Positions 48,814-61,304 of a stretch of 64,000 nt of DNA are shown here, piece after piece. Below the pieces are notes generated by a model. The model did no database searches, was not told where the DNA came from, and saw only the letters and a list, made by a program, of their open reading frames with translations. This DNA comes from Sweltsa coloradensis. Its lineage: Eukaryota > Arthropoda > Insecta > Plecoptera > Chloroperlidae. The number at the start of each line of letters is the position of its first letter. Within the stretch, counting starts at the first letter, position 1. The DNA lies in NCBI GenBank assembly GCA_024449915.1, contig JAMZAV010000005.1, positions 434,001 through 498,000 on the forward strand, in the 5' to 3' direction. Made by a program: the position numbers and the translations under genes.

Positions 48814-48845
48814 CAAGGTGTGTTTTACTTTTTACTAGGCATCAG

Positions 48846-50098
48846 CCACTGACCTCTATATACTGACGTGGACTGCGCATGCTATACTGTAACCTTGAAG
48901 CCAACATGGGCCGAAAGCGATGGGGGAAAAGGCCTAATCCAATGGGCCTATTGGGTGGCCATTTACACCGTCCCTCGACAGGGCTTGACAAATTTAAAAA
49001 AATCTTCTTGCCCAGCCGGGCAAGTGGCCCAAAATTTTAGTTGCCCAGACTCAATTCAAGGTTGACACAATAATGTTCTTTCTTTTAATATATGTACGAC
49101 AATTTTCTTCATTTTAACAACAGCCGCGAGTCATTAACTTTATGCACCCGCTTTTTATCATAGGGCCTACTCTCGGTCATATTTTACCTTTTTGACAGGT
49201 TCATTAGCTAGGCCTAGGCCTATCTCATCTTCGTTAATTGTGAGTGGCTTAAAGTAGGCGTAGTCAGAGACGTTGAAGCTACTCCACTAGGCCTACAGTT
49301 AAAAAAGTTCCGTATATCCATTAAAGAATGGTTCAATATTACGCAATAGTTTAAAAGTGTCAAAAAGGTTGGAATTTTAAGAAACGGAGAAGGCAAACAA
49401 GTCTCGGATCTCCATTTTCTCGACAGCAGTGAATTATGGGTAAGGTCGAAAGGTCGATATCGATTGAAATGCGATTGTAGTGGTGTGTGGTGCAGCCTGA
49501 GGCAAGTGCTTGGAACTACGTTGAGCGTCTGTCGCCTGTCGATAAAGTAGGTTTCTACTTCTTAGTGAAATCTTACGCGATTCGAGTTTTTAACCAAATT
49601 TGTTGGTTGCCCGTACGGGCAACTAACTATAAATTATAGTTGCCCGTGCCTGGAGTGTTAGTTGCCCCGGGCAACTCGGGCATAGGAATTTTCGAGCCCT
49701 GCTCGATTGTATTGCGATTGCACCGCTGTCTAGATGTAGTAAGTTATTGGGGTTTTAGGGCACAAAAAGTCTAGATGTAAATCTTAACGTCCAGATGGTG
49801 GTTTGTGGCTAGCTTATTTTGAGGTTATGTTGACTAATAGACCTACATTACAGTGGTTTATTATCAGGGCCACTCAAAAGATGCCAAGGAATAGTGTTTA
49901 CTACTGCAGTGTTACACTAAATAAACTGATAAACACAAGCCAGTGACACAGGTGAAAAAATCTATTATGTTTAGTTATTTTGAATCTGTCGCTGATTAGT
50001 GATTAGGGACGTCGGAAATATGAACTTCCGCCAACTTCACATCTCAACATTTGCCAGGTATGCATCAGCAGTCCACGTTAGTATATAGAGGTCAGTGG
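48846..50098. mobile_element. TIR element enclosing a hAT-type MITE
   Basis: CCACTGACCTCTATATACTG at the left and AGTATATAGAGGTCAGTGG at the right are inverted repeats of about 30 bases. Flanks share only CATCAG/TATCAG. The enclosed segment 48979-49701 has its own CAGGGCTTGAC and GAGCCCTG ends. Confidence 0.65.
48979..49701. mobile_element. hAT-type MITE, no clean target duplication
   Basis: CAGGGCTTGACAAATTT and AATTTTCGAGCCCTG ends with GGGCAACT/GGGCAAGT subterminal repeats match the style of the element at 48054-48606. The flanking 8-mers do not match, so it is old, rearranged or recombined. Confidence 0.6.
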
Positions 50099-52253
50099 TA
50101 TCAGCAAAAGGGCATAGGCTTATACGGGCTTAGGACCAACATAGGTCTAAGTTTGAAATGAAATAAGAAAGGCAACTGCAACTTATTTATTTAGATCCTG
50201 AAACATTGTAGGCCTATATTCAGGATCTGAGCCAGGAGGTAGGGGTAGGGCGTACTGGTAATGTGAAACTTACACAAGGGACACTTCACAGTACACCCGG
50301 CGTCATAATTAAATCAAGAGGTCTGGAAGATACCACTTTAGCAGACATCTTGTGGTCAACTCTTTGTTCACGTGATTTGTATCGTTTGTGAGCTGCATTA
50401 TCGATCGATGGAAGCCCCCTAGACTATTTAAAGTTATTAAAATTATTTAGGGGGCTTTGAATGACTCTTGATCAACAAAATAGTCAGAATCTAGAAGGCA
50501 GATAGAAGAAAAGTAACTTTTTATAAAAACAAAAAGCAGAAACAAACTGGTTAGCAACCGCTGGTTGACAGTTTAGAAAGAATTAATGGAAATAAATTGG
50601 AAACTAACGCGAAGGTAAGAGCTAAGGCCTAGTCTTAATTGATATGCCTAGGCATCGATATATAATGTTCTCTTTACATTCCATATTATAGTTCTTCTAG
50701 GCTTGATAGTTCCTCTGGTGAATAGTGAATTTTCCTTTGGCAGTAGCATCCATGTTTTTATTTACATCAATCGTTGCAGTTCACAGAGCGATAGAAATTA
50801 TGTGCACAGAGAGTTGACCACGCGATGTCGGCGAAAGAGGTATCTTCCAGATATCTTGATTTAATTATGGCCCCAGGTGTAGCCGACATAGGTCTAAACT
50901 TTTTCCAGAAATATGACGGAAGTTTGCTTTTCGCCCTATCCAAATGAATGAGTATTATCTTTTGATTTTTACACCATATTGCCTTGGGAATTTCTAAAAA
51001 ATAGAATAGCCTAGCTCCAAGTATAAGTTAGGTTAGCTTTCACGTAAAGCATGGATGCTCAAACCTTGTAGACCTAGGCCTAGAGTTAGCAGGCAACCAG
51101 GCATTAATAGTTTTGGACCATGAGGCTAGCGCAGAGACAAGTTTACGCACTATGCTTTCTGGTGTTTCTGGGTAAACGGTTTTTTACACTGTTAACATTT
51201 TCACGCCAACATTCATAAAATATCTATCTTATGAGATCCAGTACAAGTATTCATCAATTAATTAATTGTTTTGATTAAAAATTTATTCAAATCTCTAAAA
51301 GTAAAATGTACTAGATTTTTGTGAACTTTGGCAATGTATTCAAGTGTAGACCTAGACCTAGAGATTTTGATCTCAACATTTAAATCAATGTGAAGGCAAA
51401 GGCAAATTTTATTTATCATGAGCTTGATTTAATGGGAATTTCCTATAGAAATCAATGTTTCAAATTTCGATTTTTTTAATAAACTTTCTGGCCTATGTCT
51501 TGCAATGACTTTTTAATGCTTATTCTTTGCAACCAAGTGTGGATATCAATAGGTACTTCTTTAACATTCATGCAAAATTTGGTAGGGCCTAATGATCTTG
51601 TATTACTAAGCGTTCCAGCTGCAATCATCAAAACACAAAGCGTGGGCATTAAAAAATTAGTTGCCTTTATCTCAAAGTGACGACTGTATCAATGACATTC
51701 AATTAATATGCTAGACTTAATCGACTTATTAACCGTGCTAGACACGGAAGCGTGACAATTCGAAGATTTCTTGAAGGGGGAAAACAGCCATCTAAATGTA
51801 TCGTACTCGATGTTACCAAGCGGTGGGCAAACACTTAAATTTGATTATAATTTAAAAAAAAGATCTTATTTAATTTAACCTATGCAAGTAAACACACCCA
51901 AATAATCCACTGCATCTTAGTTTTTATTTCAAATTGCTGAAGTAGGCCTATTCGGATTTAAAAGCAAAGTGGCTGACATCTGGTGAGCAAAGCGCGAACC
52001 CGCCGGAGTAGCATCAAGTTGAGATATGGCCGCTTATAAGTATGTTTTCCTATGGCACTTGCAATGGATCACGACTGAAATAAACACTCAATAAAGACAA
52101 AACTACACCACCAATTTATGAAATTGAGTTTGTAAGTCTAGTGGAATATCTGTAGCCACATCGTATACATCCTAGATAGGAAAATGTTAATGAAAATAAG
52201 CGTGAAAGTTGAACTTCGGGGACGATAACATTTGAAGTAACCCGGAGTAGGGT
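50099..52253. other. No gene recognised upstream of Chk1
   Basis: AT-rich sequence without supported exons or transposon ends. A Chk1 untranslated exon could lie here or farther right. Confidence 0.4.
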
Positions 52254-52654
52254 AGGATGTTTTCGTCGGTTTAATCGGGGAAAAATATTGTAGGGGACGT
52301 TTAAATAGTATAAGATAAGATTATAATTAAACTATCTATGAATGAAATAAAATGGTAAGATTGTTAAAAACACGTGATGATGGAGCATCAGCTTGTTATG
52401 AGTTCGTTCATTTTTAGGCCTACAAGTGGGCGTGTGTATAGGGGAGGCCTACACACAGCTCTCAATGTAGGATGTTTTTGTCAGTGAAATCGTGAAAAAA
52501 TACTGTAGGTGACGTTTAAATAGTGTAACATTTTTAAAACTATCTATGAATGAAATAAAATTGCAAGATTGTTAAAAACATGCGATAATCGAGCATCAGC
52601 TAGTCATAAGGTCGTTCATTTCTAGGCCTATAAGTGGGCGTGTGTACACAAACC
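52254..52654 (+). repeat. Diverged tandem repeat, two units of about 215 bases
   Basis: AGGATGTTTTCGTCGG at 52254 and AGGATGTTTTTGTCAG at 52469 begin parallel stretches sharing GACGTTTAAATAGT, AACTATCTATGAATGAAA and AAGTGGGCGTGTGTA. No coding frame is shared. Confidence 0.75.
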
Positions 52655-53334
52655 AATCAATCATTTGTTTGATATTTTCGAGCCTGCTCGGCAACGTATT
52701 TAATATAAACTAACGCTGATCAATACCATTAATATTACGCCCATGGAGAAAAGATTCTGATAGCAATTTTGTGCACGAAATTGTTTCTCAGAGAGATCTA
52801 GGCGTTCCGTAGGAGGGCCTAGGCCCTAGGCCCTAGCTGCGAGTTTCCGAGTTTAGCACCACCAACGACGTACGTTAGGTTACGGGAAACAGCTTTTTCC
52901 GAATAAATGGGTTAACGAAATGGCTGTAGGTCTAGTTTATTAGAAATTACACGGATGCAAGTAAAATAATGTCCTATAATTTTGTCACACATGGCCCGGA
53001 ACTATCTGGTATTGTAGGAAATCAAATCGGGACCGATCGGTAAAAGTAGGCCTAAATTGACTCTTCGGAAAAGGAACTAAATATATTTCAAAGAGTTGCA
53101 GGATGACTTTGAACATCACAATAGGCTAACTAATGTCATAACATTAATGTACATCCTAATTGCATATCACAACATTCACCAACGATTGATTATTGAGCAT
53201 TCAAATCGTCAGTTTATACACAGCTGCTTAGGGAAGGACTACTCCTAATGCTACTCCGGCCGGCCATGATGCACGTTACGCCCACCGACGGTGCTGCCCC
53301 TGGATTTCACTTTAAATCCCTATAAATTTGTCAG

Positions 53335-53450
53335 TGAAATAATTTTCCCCCTTCAAGCAGGCTTCTAATCGGCACACTAGCGCTCGGGGTGGAGGGTAGA
53401 AGACCGAGCGTTTAGAACTTTCCTGCGCAAAGCTTATTTTTATTTACGTC
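53335..53450. repeat. Dispersed repeat, second copy
   Basis: TCAGTGAAATAATTTTCCCC through GACCGAGCG and TTTACGTCATTGGAC parallels the reverse strand of 19985-20090. Its ends are not resolved. Confidence 0.6.
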
Positions 53451-53857
53451 ATTGGACTGTATACCGGTAGGCCTATACTGAATATTTATCTGCTCTCATA
53501 ATTTGCGGTGGATATTAATTTAAAGACAGTGAAGGCCTGGTCTATTGAGAATAAAACGACAATCAATTTGAATTACGTATAAAAAAATAAGTAGGGCTCC
53601 CCCCTAGTTGATTTTTAAGTTTCTCTGAAAGTCTGTCAACATAGGAGTAGGTAGCCTACTCTTCCCAAAACAAAAAACAAATTGTTATGTATGATAAATA
53701 GGCCTATGTCTTCAATAACACCTACCAGTGGCCTAGGCATACATCAGAACATTTGGCATGCAGGCATGCCCAAGTGGAATTTTATGGTTGCCCAAGTTTT
53801 CAATTATCGTAGCCGTTTTGGTAATGAGAAAAACAAACAATAGATCATAAAAACAGT

Positions 53858-55046
53858 CCCCCCCCACAAAGTAGGTTAGTGGGGTTGGGGGGGGGGGGGG
53901 CGCGAAGCACCGTAGGGAGGAGGAGCATGAAGTGCGTTACGCACATAACGTATGAAGTTGATCCAATCTCAACTTTACCGTAAGTTAACTTATTTATTCT
54001 TAATTTAGCCAATCACAGCCCCTTTTCCGAGTGTCTAACCTTTTGTTATGCGATTGTAAACACCACATTAATTTTACTGTACGTTACGTTATGTTTTAAT
54101 GTGTTGTTAAGTGATTGTAAACGAGCCATTACACGTATTTCGTACTGGCTATGTTTTCCTTAGTTCTGTACCGGTATATATGGATTCCAAACCATGTTAT
54201 ATAATTTTTTAATACAATCCAGAAATATAAAATCTATCCAGACCGTTATTTGAACCCGGGCCTCCAATATTCAGGGTAGGCTATACAGGCGCCGTAGCCA
54301 ACTAGACTAGGAAAATGCCAAAGTCATTGTTAGACAAAAGACAAGTGAGCGAGTCATGTGTTGAGTACCCGGGAACATTTAAATTGATAGATATGTAGGT
54401 ATAAATTTTATAGGGGTTTTAGTTCAGTAGGTAGCCTATAACTATAAGGGCGTGTCAACTGTAAGGCCATAATGCGCCACTCTTGCCTATGATAGGGTAG
54501 GGAGGCCTTGGGTAGGGGGAAAAAGGAAAATATGTTAGGCCCTACCTGGTACTCAACACATTTCTCACCCAATGACGACTTCGGCGTTTTCCTAGTCTAG
54601 GAAATAAAACTAAATTGCATTGTAAGGTCTAGAAAGACCTACCCTGAGAAAAATAGCTCGGACACTTTTTGTTCTTTTGTCTTGTTTATTTGCTCCCTAA
54701 TTGACAATGGCAGTTTTGATCCATGAATTATAATGAATTTTTTAGAGAACCAACAAAATTTATGTTTCTTAGTTCTGCCACGTAATTGAATACAATAAAA
54801 AAAATGATGATTGTGGGCCTACTTCTATGTTTAGTTTTTTTGGTACTTGTTCATTATTGGGACCCCCCAAAAGTGAAAAGTAGGTGAGTAGGGTTGGGGC
54901 GCAAAGCACCGTAGGGAGGAGGAGCATGAAGTGCGTTACCGTGGTCACCTAGGTACAGTGGTAAACAACACCACTGTTTCCAAGGGTTTCAACTTTCTTA
55001 CGTTATGTTTTAATTTAATGTGTTGTTAAGTGATTGTAAACGAGCC
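53858..55046 (+). repeat. Direct duplication about 1 kb apart with an inserted MITE
   Basis: AGCACCGTAGGGAGGAGGAG occurs at about 53907 and 54904, and GTGTTGTTAAGTGATTGT at about 54102 and 55018. Between them lies an element with inverted ends CTAGACTAGGAAAATGCC (54302) and GGCGTTTTCCTAGTCTAG (ending 54601). A G run at 53887-53900 is present in the first copy only. Confidence 0.7.
54302..54601. mobile_element. MITE with CTAGACTAGGAAAA ends
   Basis: The 5' arm CTAGACTAGGAAAATGCC and the later TGTGTTGAGTACC are mirrored by GGTACTCAACACA and GGCGTTTTCCTAGTCTAG. Arms reach about 55-70 bases. The target duplication is not evident. Confidence 0.65.
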
Positions 55047-55079
55047 TTAAAGATTGCAAGGTTTAGTACTTCATTAGTC

Positions 55080-57565
55080 CATTGCATAATGGAAATGTGG
55101 GTATAAAATTTGGGGCAAAGGTTGACCTATATCACTAGAAAGGACTTGAAGAGACGATTCCGAATATCCATGATAGACCAGCGGCAGCAGCAGCTTTCTA
55201 CCCCAAATTGAAGGTCAAAGGTCAAATTACCACTATTTTGATAAATTAATTTCTCATTGTTGAGATTTTTTTCTTTTTAATTTTAATAGATTTAAGAATC
55301 AGATAAATGATGAATTATCATGAAATATATTAAAATTTAATATTTGACCTTTTATGACCCAAAATTAGGTCACAATTGCTAATTTTGTACAATATTGCAT
55401 TTTCTTCTACATTTTGGTGACGTTTCATGTTCACATCCATTTTTATCACATGCAATAGTATCACACACATTATTTGGGTGTAAGATCTGATTAAAAGCAT
55501 GGCCAAGGTCATTAGGTCAGCCGTGGAAAGGTCGAATATGCTTGAAATTGTCGAAAATATCGAGTGGGTACTCTAAAGAAATGAATTTTCAGTTAGATTG
55601 CTACGACAAATATGATATTGTTCAAAATAGTAATATATCAATGTTAACCTTCAAACTAGATAGTTTGAAAATTGACATTTGAACTTTCATGTTCCAAAAC
55701 TTTGTCACAAAATTGTAAATTTACATTTTTTTTACATTTTCTCATAATTATGTTTTGATTACTATTTATGTTCACATTCATTTTTATGAAATGGGTCATT
55801 CTCAAATAAAATGACCCTTGTGCTGTCCCACCTTAATATTATTATTTTTTTTTAGATCAAGATATTGATTTGCATAAATTTTGGTTGTACATTTTCAGAA
55901 TACTTATAGTTTTTATTAGCTCCATGAATTTTTGCACTTCTATCTTGTAAGGCCGATCTTTAATTCACTATTACGTAATGCAAAATGTGCTAAAACCTAT
56001 GTCCCTATCCACAAAACCAGAAGTGTTTCAGTAAGCTGTTTGGATTTTTCACTTAATACTAGTATTTTAATCCCTTGGTGAAAATGAAAGCAGAAATAAT
56101 AATTAAGTAATCGATGTTTAAGACATTTTTATATAATAACATTTTCCAAGAAATATCAAGTAAGGAGTGTTCGTCCCCACTGTGGTAATAATATTGATGT
56201 CATGACCGTTACTGTGCAAAAAATAAATAAAAATAAAGTGTAGAAGGCAGTTCAATGAAGAAGAACAAGAGTCCATGATATGACACCATTGAAGTTTGTT
56301 TGATTTTTCAATGATATCTGTTAAAATTGAGAAGGGAACAAATAAACGGCGAGCATTTTAATTATTGGTCATGAATGTTACCAAGTTAAGATCATTAATT
56401 TTTAATTTTATCTTTGATTAAACACTATAATTACATTACAATCAAGTTCCAAATCCTAGAAAACACAACCCTACTTTTATGCACATGGCATTTGTACTGA
56501 TATTTATTTATGAATATAAAAATGTCATGACCGTTACTTGTCAGGTATGTTACTTTCAAAAAGTAACATTACCAAGGGCATCGTGGATTACTGCATTAAT
56601 TTCCTGCAACTGTAGATGTGTTTTGAAGGGAGAGGTTGTAATTCATTGCCATACTCAAAAGTAACAAAACACTTGTTTTTATTGATTTTCAGTGATCACA
56701 TTGTCAAGAATGTTACTTTTTGTCAAGACCGTTACCCGTAGTGTCTCTTTACTTTAAACTCAACACAAACTTGTTGGATTAGATGGATTTTATCTTTAGG
56801 TTGACTGATTTGTACACTAACAAGCAACATGATCTTAGAAAAAAATTATTACTGTTAGAAAAGTAACTTTTTTTGTCAAGACTGTTACTTTTTGTCAACA
56901 CAGTTACCCGAGCTAATTATTAAATTAAGTCTTATTTAAAGTTTAAAATAACTGAATCACATTTTTAATCTTATTTATAATATTAATAGGTACTTCATTG
57001 CTAACAGTGATCTTGATAAAATTTGATTTGCCATTTGTCCATTATTAGTAAGTTAATTACCAGGTTTTGAAATTTGAGTAACATTCTTGACATTTTGGTA
57101 TCATAAAAAGTGATTAAAATATAATTATTGAATGTATTAGTTTTGTGTGATAATGTAACTAAAACTATTGTGCACATGAATATAGATTTAATAAATAACT
57201 TCTTACATCAATTGTCACTTTTATGTCCGGTAACAGTCATGACATTTTCGTACACTTGGATTGATGAAAATGCTTGTATGTAAAACATTTTTGTTTTTTT
57301 AGATAAACCCTTTTAGGGCTGTAAGAACAAATTATTGGATAATGTATTGTTAAAGGAGGCATCCAATTTTATGTTATAATTTTTTCTTGCAAGCATTTTT
57401 TTCAATATGGTCATTACGTTTGAGAATGACCCAAATACATTAGTATCTCACTCACACATGTCTTTTGGTCTGTGCTCTTATTATTAGCATTGCTAAAATT
57501 ATTTGGTCAGTCGTGAAAATGTCAACTATGCTTCAAAAAGGTCGAAAATATCGAGTGGGTCACGA
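55080..57565. repeat. Diverged tandem repeat split by a TIR element
   Basis: TATGTTCACATTCATTTTTA (about 55766) parallels CATGTTCACATCCATTTTTA (about 55427). GGTCGAAAATATCGAGTGGG (57540) parallels the GTCGAAAATATCGAGTGGG ending at about 55568. The second unit is cut by the element at 55793-57432. Confidence 0.6.
55793..57432. mobile_element. TIR element of unknown superfamily with a repeated GTCATGACCGTTAC motif
   Basis: Perfect 14-bp ends GGGTCATTCTCAAA and TTTGAGAATGACCC enclose 1.6 kb. AAAT occurs at both borders, compatible with a 4-bp target duplication. At least eight variants of TGTCAAGACCGTTACTTT in both orientations are spread over 56198-57250. No transposase frame of size. Confidence 0.65.
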
Positions 57566-58960
57566 GTCATGATTCGATGTTATCACAGCATCCTAATAGA
57601 AGGTTCAACGGATAGGGCTGGCGATGATAATGCCTATGTGTATGTACGATACATACACAAAGGAGAAATAAAAGAAGATTTATTGAATTTAGTGGTGTGA
57701 GAGAGTGCGACCGCCGCGTCATATTACGCAGCACTTACTGACTTCCTAGATTCCACTACCATTGAGTGGCGGCGACCCAATTATATGCTAAGCCTGGGTA
57801 CCGACGGAGCGTCTTCGATGGTAGGTCATAAATCAGGCCTGATAACATTGTTACAACAGAGCAACGTGCCACACTGCATCAGCATACACTGTGTTGCACA
57901 CCGTCTGCAGCCTGCTATCCTTGATGCCACCTCGAAAGTAGATTGCTTAATCGAATTTGACAACGTTGTAAAATGCGTGTTTCATTTTTACCGAGGATCG
58001 AATAAAAGACTTCAAAGTTTACGTAAAACAGCATGTGTTATGGAAGTTGAGATCGTAAAGCTGCGTGACATCCATTCAATACGATGGGTGTCTAGCAAAA
58101 GCAAAGCAATGTAAGTGCTTTAAACAGGAACTTGGTTGCTGTCATTGTCAACCTAGAATCTCTCGCCTCTGATTCAACATTCAACTGTTGCTGGAAGTGA
58201 TCAGGCAAAGGGAATTGTAGGTTAAAGAGCATGCAAAGTTTGAAGTTTGCAAAAACTCTTCACTTTATGATGGATCTATAGGCCTACTTGGTGCTTGACC
58301 CTCTGTGTAAATTATTACAGCAAAAAGAACTCGTTTTGTCCCAAATCACTATCAGATACAAAATCACAATTGCGGTATACTCACTGGAAGCTCAAATTAA
58401 TAACGAGGGCCGAGAAGTAATTTTTTTATTTAAGCTTGTTTACAACCGCTATCAGGTTAGTAACAACGGACTAAACCTGAAACACGTGATCAAGGGCGAA
58501 GAACAATACCAGCTACTCCGCAAGACCATTCTACAGAACACATGTAAATATTTACGCGAGAGGTTTGAGTCGACGGACAATGTTGTAGGCATGAATTGTC
58601 ATATTCTCGATCCCATGCAGCATCCTGACAATGAAACATTTCAATCGTATGGAAATGAAGATATCGTTACACTTGCTGGACACTAATTTTACTGACGATT
58701 AAAACTCACATCAATTGGTATCTGAATGGATGGAGTTCAAGTATACGACGCCCAGTATCGGTCTACAAATACAAGGTTATTTGAAGAGATTGCATGACTA
58801 TGAGTATCCAATGCGATTCGTGTTATTACGTCAAGTAATCGAAGCAACAGCTTGTGTTGCCGTCTCAACTGCGTCGTGTGAACGAGGGTTTAGTTTTGTG
58901 AACAGAATTGTAACTATTCATAATTTCATTTACAGTATTCTCAGCAGCAAGCAACCTTGA
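57503..58960 (+). pseudogene. Decayed hAT transposase
   Basis: The reading is broken into blocks. ILIEGSTDRAGDDNAYVYVR is followed by an in-frame TGA near 57698, then the same frame goes on ESATAASYYAALTDF to LSLGTDGASSMVGHKSG and IHCVAHRL. A later block from 58288 and a C-terminal block TACVAVSTASCERGFSFVNR match the hAT dimerisation domain. Several stops and shifts make it non-functional. No BED finger was found at its front. Confidence 0.8.
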
Positions 58961-59639
58961 AAACTCAACTTAAAATAGTTCATTGATTTTATTTGGCATC
59001 CCGGGCCTACTTTTAAGCGGACGCAGGAATTTAACTGAAATCAGTTAGGGCCTACATATGCAACTTAAGCATCATATTTCACGGTTATTTTATTCACAAA
59101 TTTCACCTCAAAATGTGTTCTAGGGCCATCTTCTTTGTTCCAATCTCAAACAAAATTTGCCTATGGCGAAATTCGCCCCAGACCCCAGTCTGCCCACGCA
59201 GCCTCGTGCCTTACAGGTGGGACTTTCGAGGGTTGATCAAATAAGCTACCACAATTATAACACGTGACCATTGACTTGTAAGAATATATGGACTCAACTT
59301 TGATCCACGTTCAATCCGTCAATCGAATATTTGCATCTGATAATATAGAAGCCTAAAATGAAAATAATACCATCTGAATTAATTTTAAAAAGTCTTTCGT
59401 GCATGTAGCAGACAAGTTTGGAGTTTCGACAGGAAGCCAAGTTGACTGTGAAATGTATTGAAGCTCTATTTTTGGCGGCTGTTTGTAACTATTCCGTTTT
59501 GTAGTTACCACTGGAATAGGTGACGCTACGCTAGTGGTAGGCCTACTTTCTTGGTTTCTGTTTTGTAATGCCGATGAAAATAAACTCGTGCAAGTTACTC
59601 CTTCGTCTGACAAGGCTTAGAGGCCCTAATAGGTTAAAG
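58961..59639. other. No gene recognised; one minus-strand frame
   Basis: A minus-strand 86-residue frame (59613-59353) begins MSDEGVTCTSLFSSAL and contains STWLPVETPNLSATCTK. It has a protein-like composition, but I recognise no family. It could be an exon or transposon piece. Confidence 0.25.
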
Positions 59640-60162
59640 GGTACTTGTTCATTAACGGGACCCCCCCCCCCCCCCCTAAAAATTCAGTGAAAATATGCCA
59701 TTAGAGAATCACAACTACTACATCTACTCAATCTGAGTTTCGGGAGGCCAGGAAAACACAATCATTTTGAACGAAGACTCGAAAACATCCTTTGCGGCTA
59801 CATACTTGCACTAGGAGTGACCCGGCCTACGCCAACATGACGGACTATGCCAACCAATTTCACTAAAATACTCCACCTACAAAACCTTTAACGTCACAAT
59901 TTTAAATATAAAGGACTTGAAACGGAAAAGTACCACGGCGACGACTGCTCTTATGTAGGCCTACGCGTTCCAATGGACTGTACTCGCCAGGAGTCACATT
60001 GAAGGTGCGAGTCAAGTTCACTGTCTTGACTCTTGACTTGAGTCATATTCAACTCCTCGCATGTTGTAATTATTCATTGTGAACAGAAATAAGTAAAAAA
60101 CCAACGATGGGGGGAACAATTAACAAGAAATTGAAAGGGGGTTCCGTTAATGAACAAGTACC
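59640..60162. mobile_element. hAT-type MITE with 8-bp duplication
   Basis: GGTACTTGTTCATTAACGGG at the left and CCGTTAATGAACAAGTACC at the right are inverted. GGTTAAAG flanks exactly (59632-59639 and 60163-60170). A lone end of the same family occurs at about 54840. Confidence 0.85.
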
Positions 60163-60344
60163 GGTTAAAGAAATAATGTCATTTTTGTGACAATTGTGTG
60201 TGGCAAAAAAAAATCTAGACAAATGTCTTGAAATCCACTGTGTCCAGAGAAATTCCGGACGGTTGACAATCCAAGGCCCTAGCCTACCACACATCCTTGC
60301 TAGGTCACGGTCTAACACAAGTCTGGCTTGGACGGCTAGGCCTA

Positions 60345-61287
60345 GGGTCAAGTACCCAATACCCGGATACCTTTAGCAGTAAATTCTGCCTGCCGTGTCT
60401 ACAACCACTTCTTTTACCATTAATTATGACGTCAGACGGCTGAAGTTTTGTTTTTCTGAATTCTTATACCTCATTGGTCGATTTTAAACCATCTCGGCCA
60501 ATCATAGAAGCCCTGTGTGGTCGATGGTCGAACTCGAAAGTCGAAGTGCGTTCAAAAAAACTACGTAGCCAACACCCGGCACAAACCGGACAGAAGATGG
60601 CGACATCGCTACGTATCTCGGCCGAAAAGTACGTAATTTTCAAACAAAAGTTAAAATGCAACGTGTGAAATTCTCAACAGTGTTCCATTTTATTTATACA
60701 TGTGTTTAACTTTTATGTGAGTGCAATAGTCTATTTGCTATTGAATTTCAAACCAGCGAAAATAATAATTCACGTATAACATGGAGTTTTAATGGCGGCG
60801 GAGCGATCCGAGCGAAGTGTCCGGCTATTGGAACACTACCCCAATACCCGGACGTCAGCTGTTTGTGTATAATTTAGGCTTTCCTGAAAGTAAAAACATG
60901 TTTCTGTTGTGTTTATATTGTAGATTCAACTATTCTACACTAAATAATGTTAACTTCCCCTTTCCCTTCTACATTTTAATGGGTTTTACACTATTTTTCG
61001 TAAATCGTGAAATTTCCAAAAAGTTGTTTACCTGTCAAAAGTTAAAAAGTGACGAAATCAAGAAAATGGCGGACGAAACATTCCGATATTATTATCTCGT
61101 CTTCTATCCGGCGGATATCAATTTGGAGACTACATATCTTTTCAGGAAGAAGTGATTTACAATCTCATAAACCAAACTTTAGTAGAACATTTCAATAAAT
61201 CACTATCTGGTTATTAAGGGATGGAAGCGTATGGTGTCCGGCTATTGGGTCCATTTTTGGGGCGTCCGGGTATTGGGTACTTGACTC
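60345..61287. mobile_element. TIR element flanked by TA
   Basis: GGGTCAAGTACCCAATACCC and GGGTATTGGGTACTTGACTC are inverted ends, with TA on both borders, compatible with Tc1/mariner-type insertion. Internal partial copies of CCCAATACCCGGAC occur near 60840. It contains a 112-residue plus-strand frame of unknown origin (60817-61155). Confidence 0.65.
60817..61155 (+). other. Unrecognised 112-residue reading frame inside a TIR element
   Basis: The frame starts MSGYWNTTPIPGRQLFVY and ends FRKK. A hydrophobic stretch FPFPFYILMGFTLFFV lies near the middle. I recognise no transposase motif. It may be a remnant exon or chance. Confidence 0.2.
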
Positions 61288-61304
61288 TATACTGCTCATT
61301 AGAA

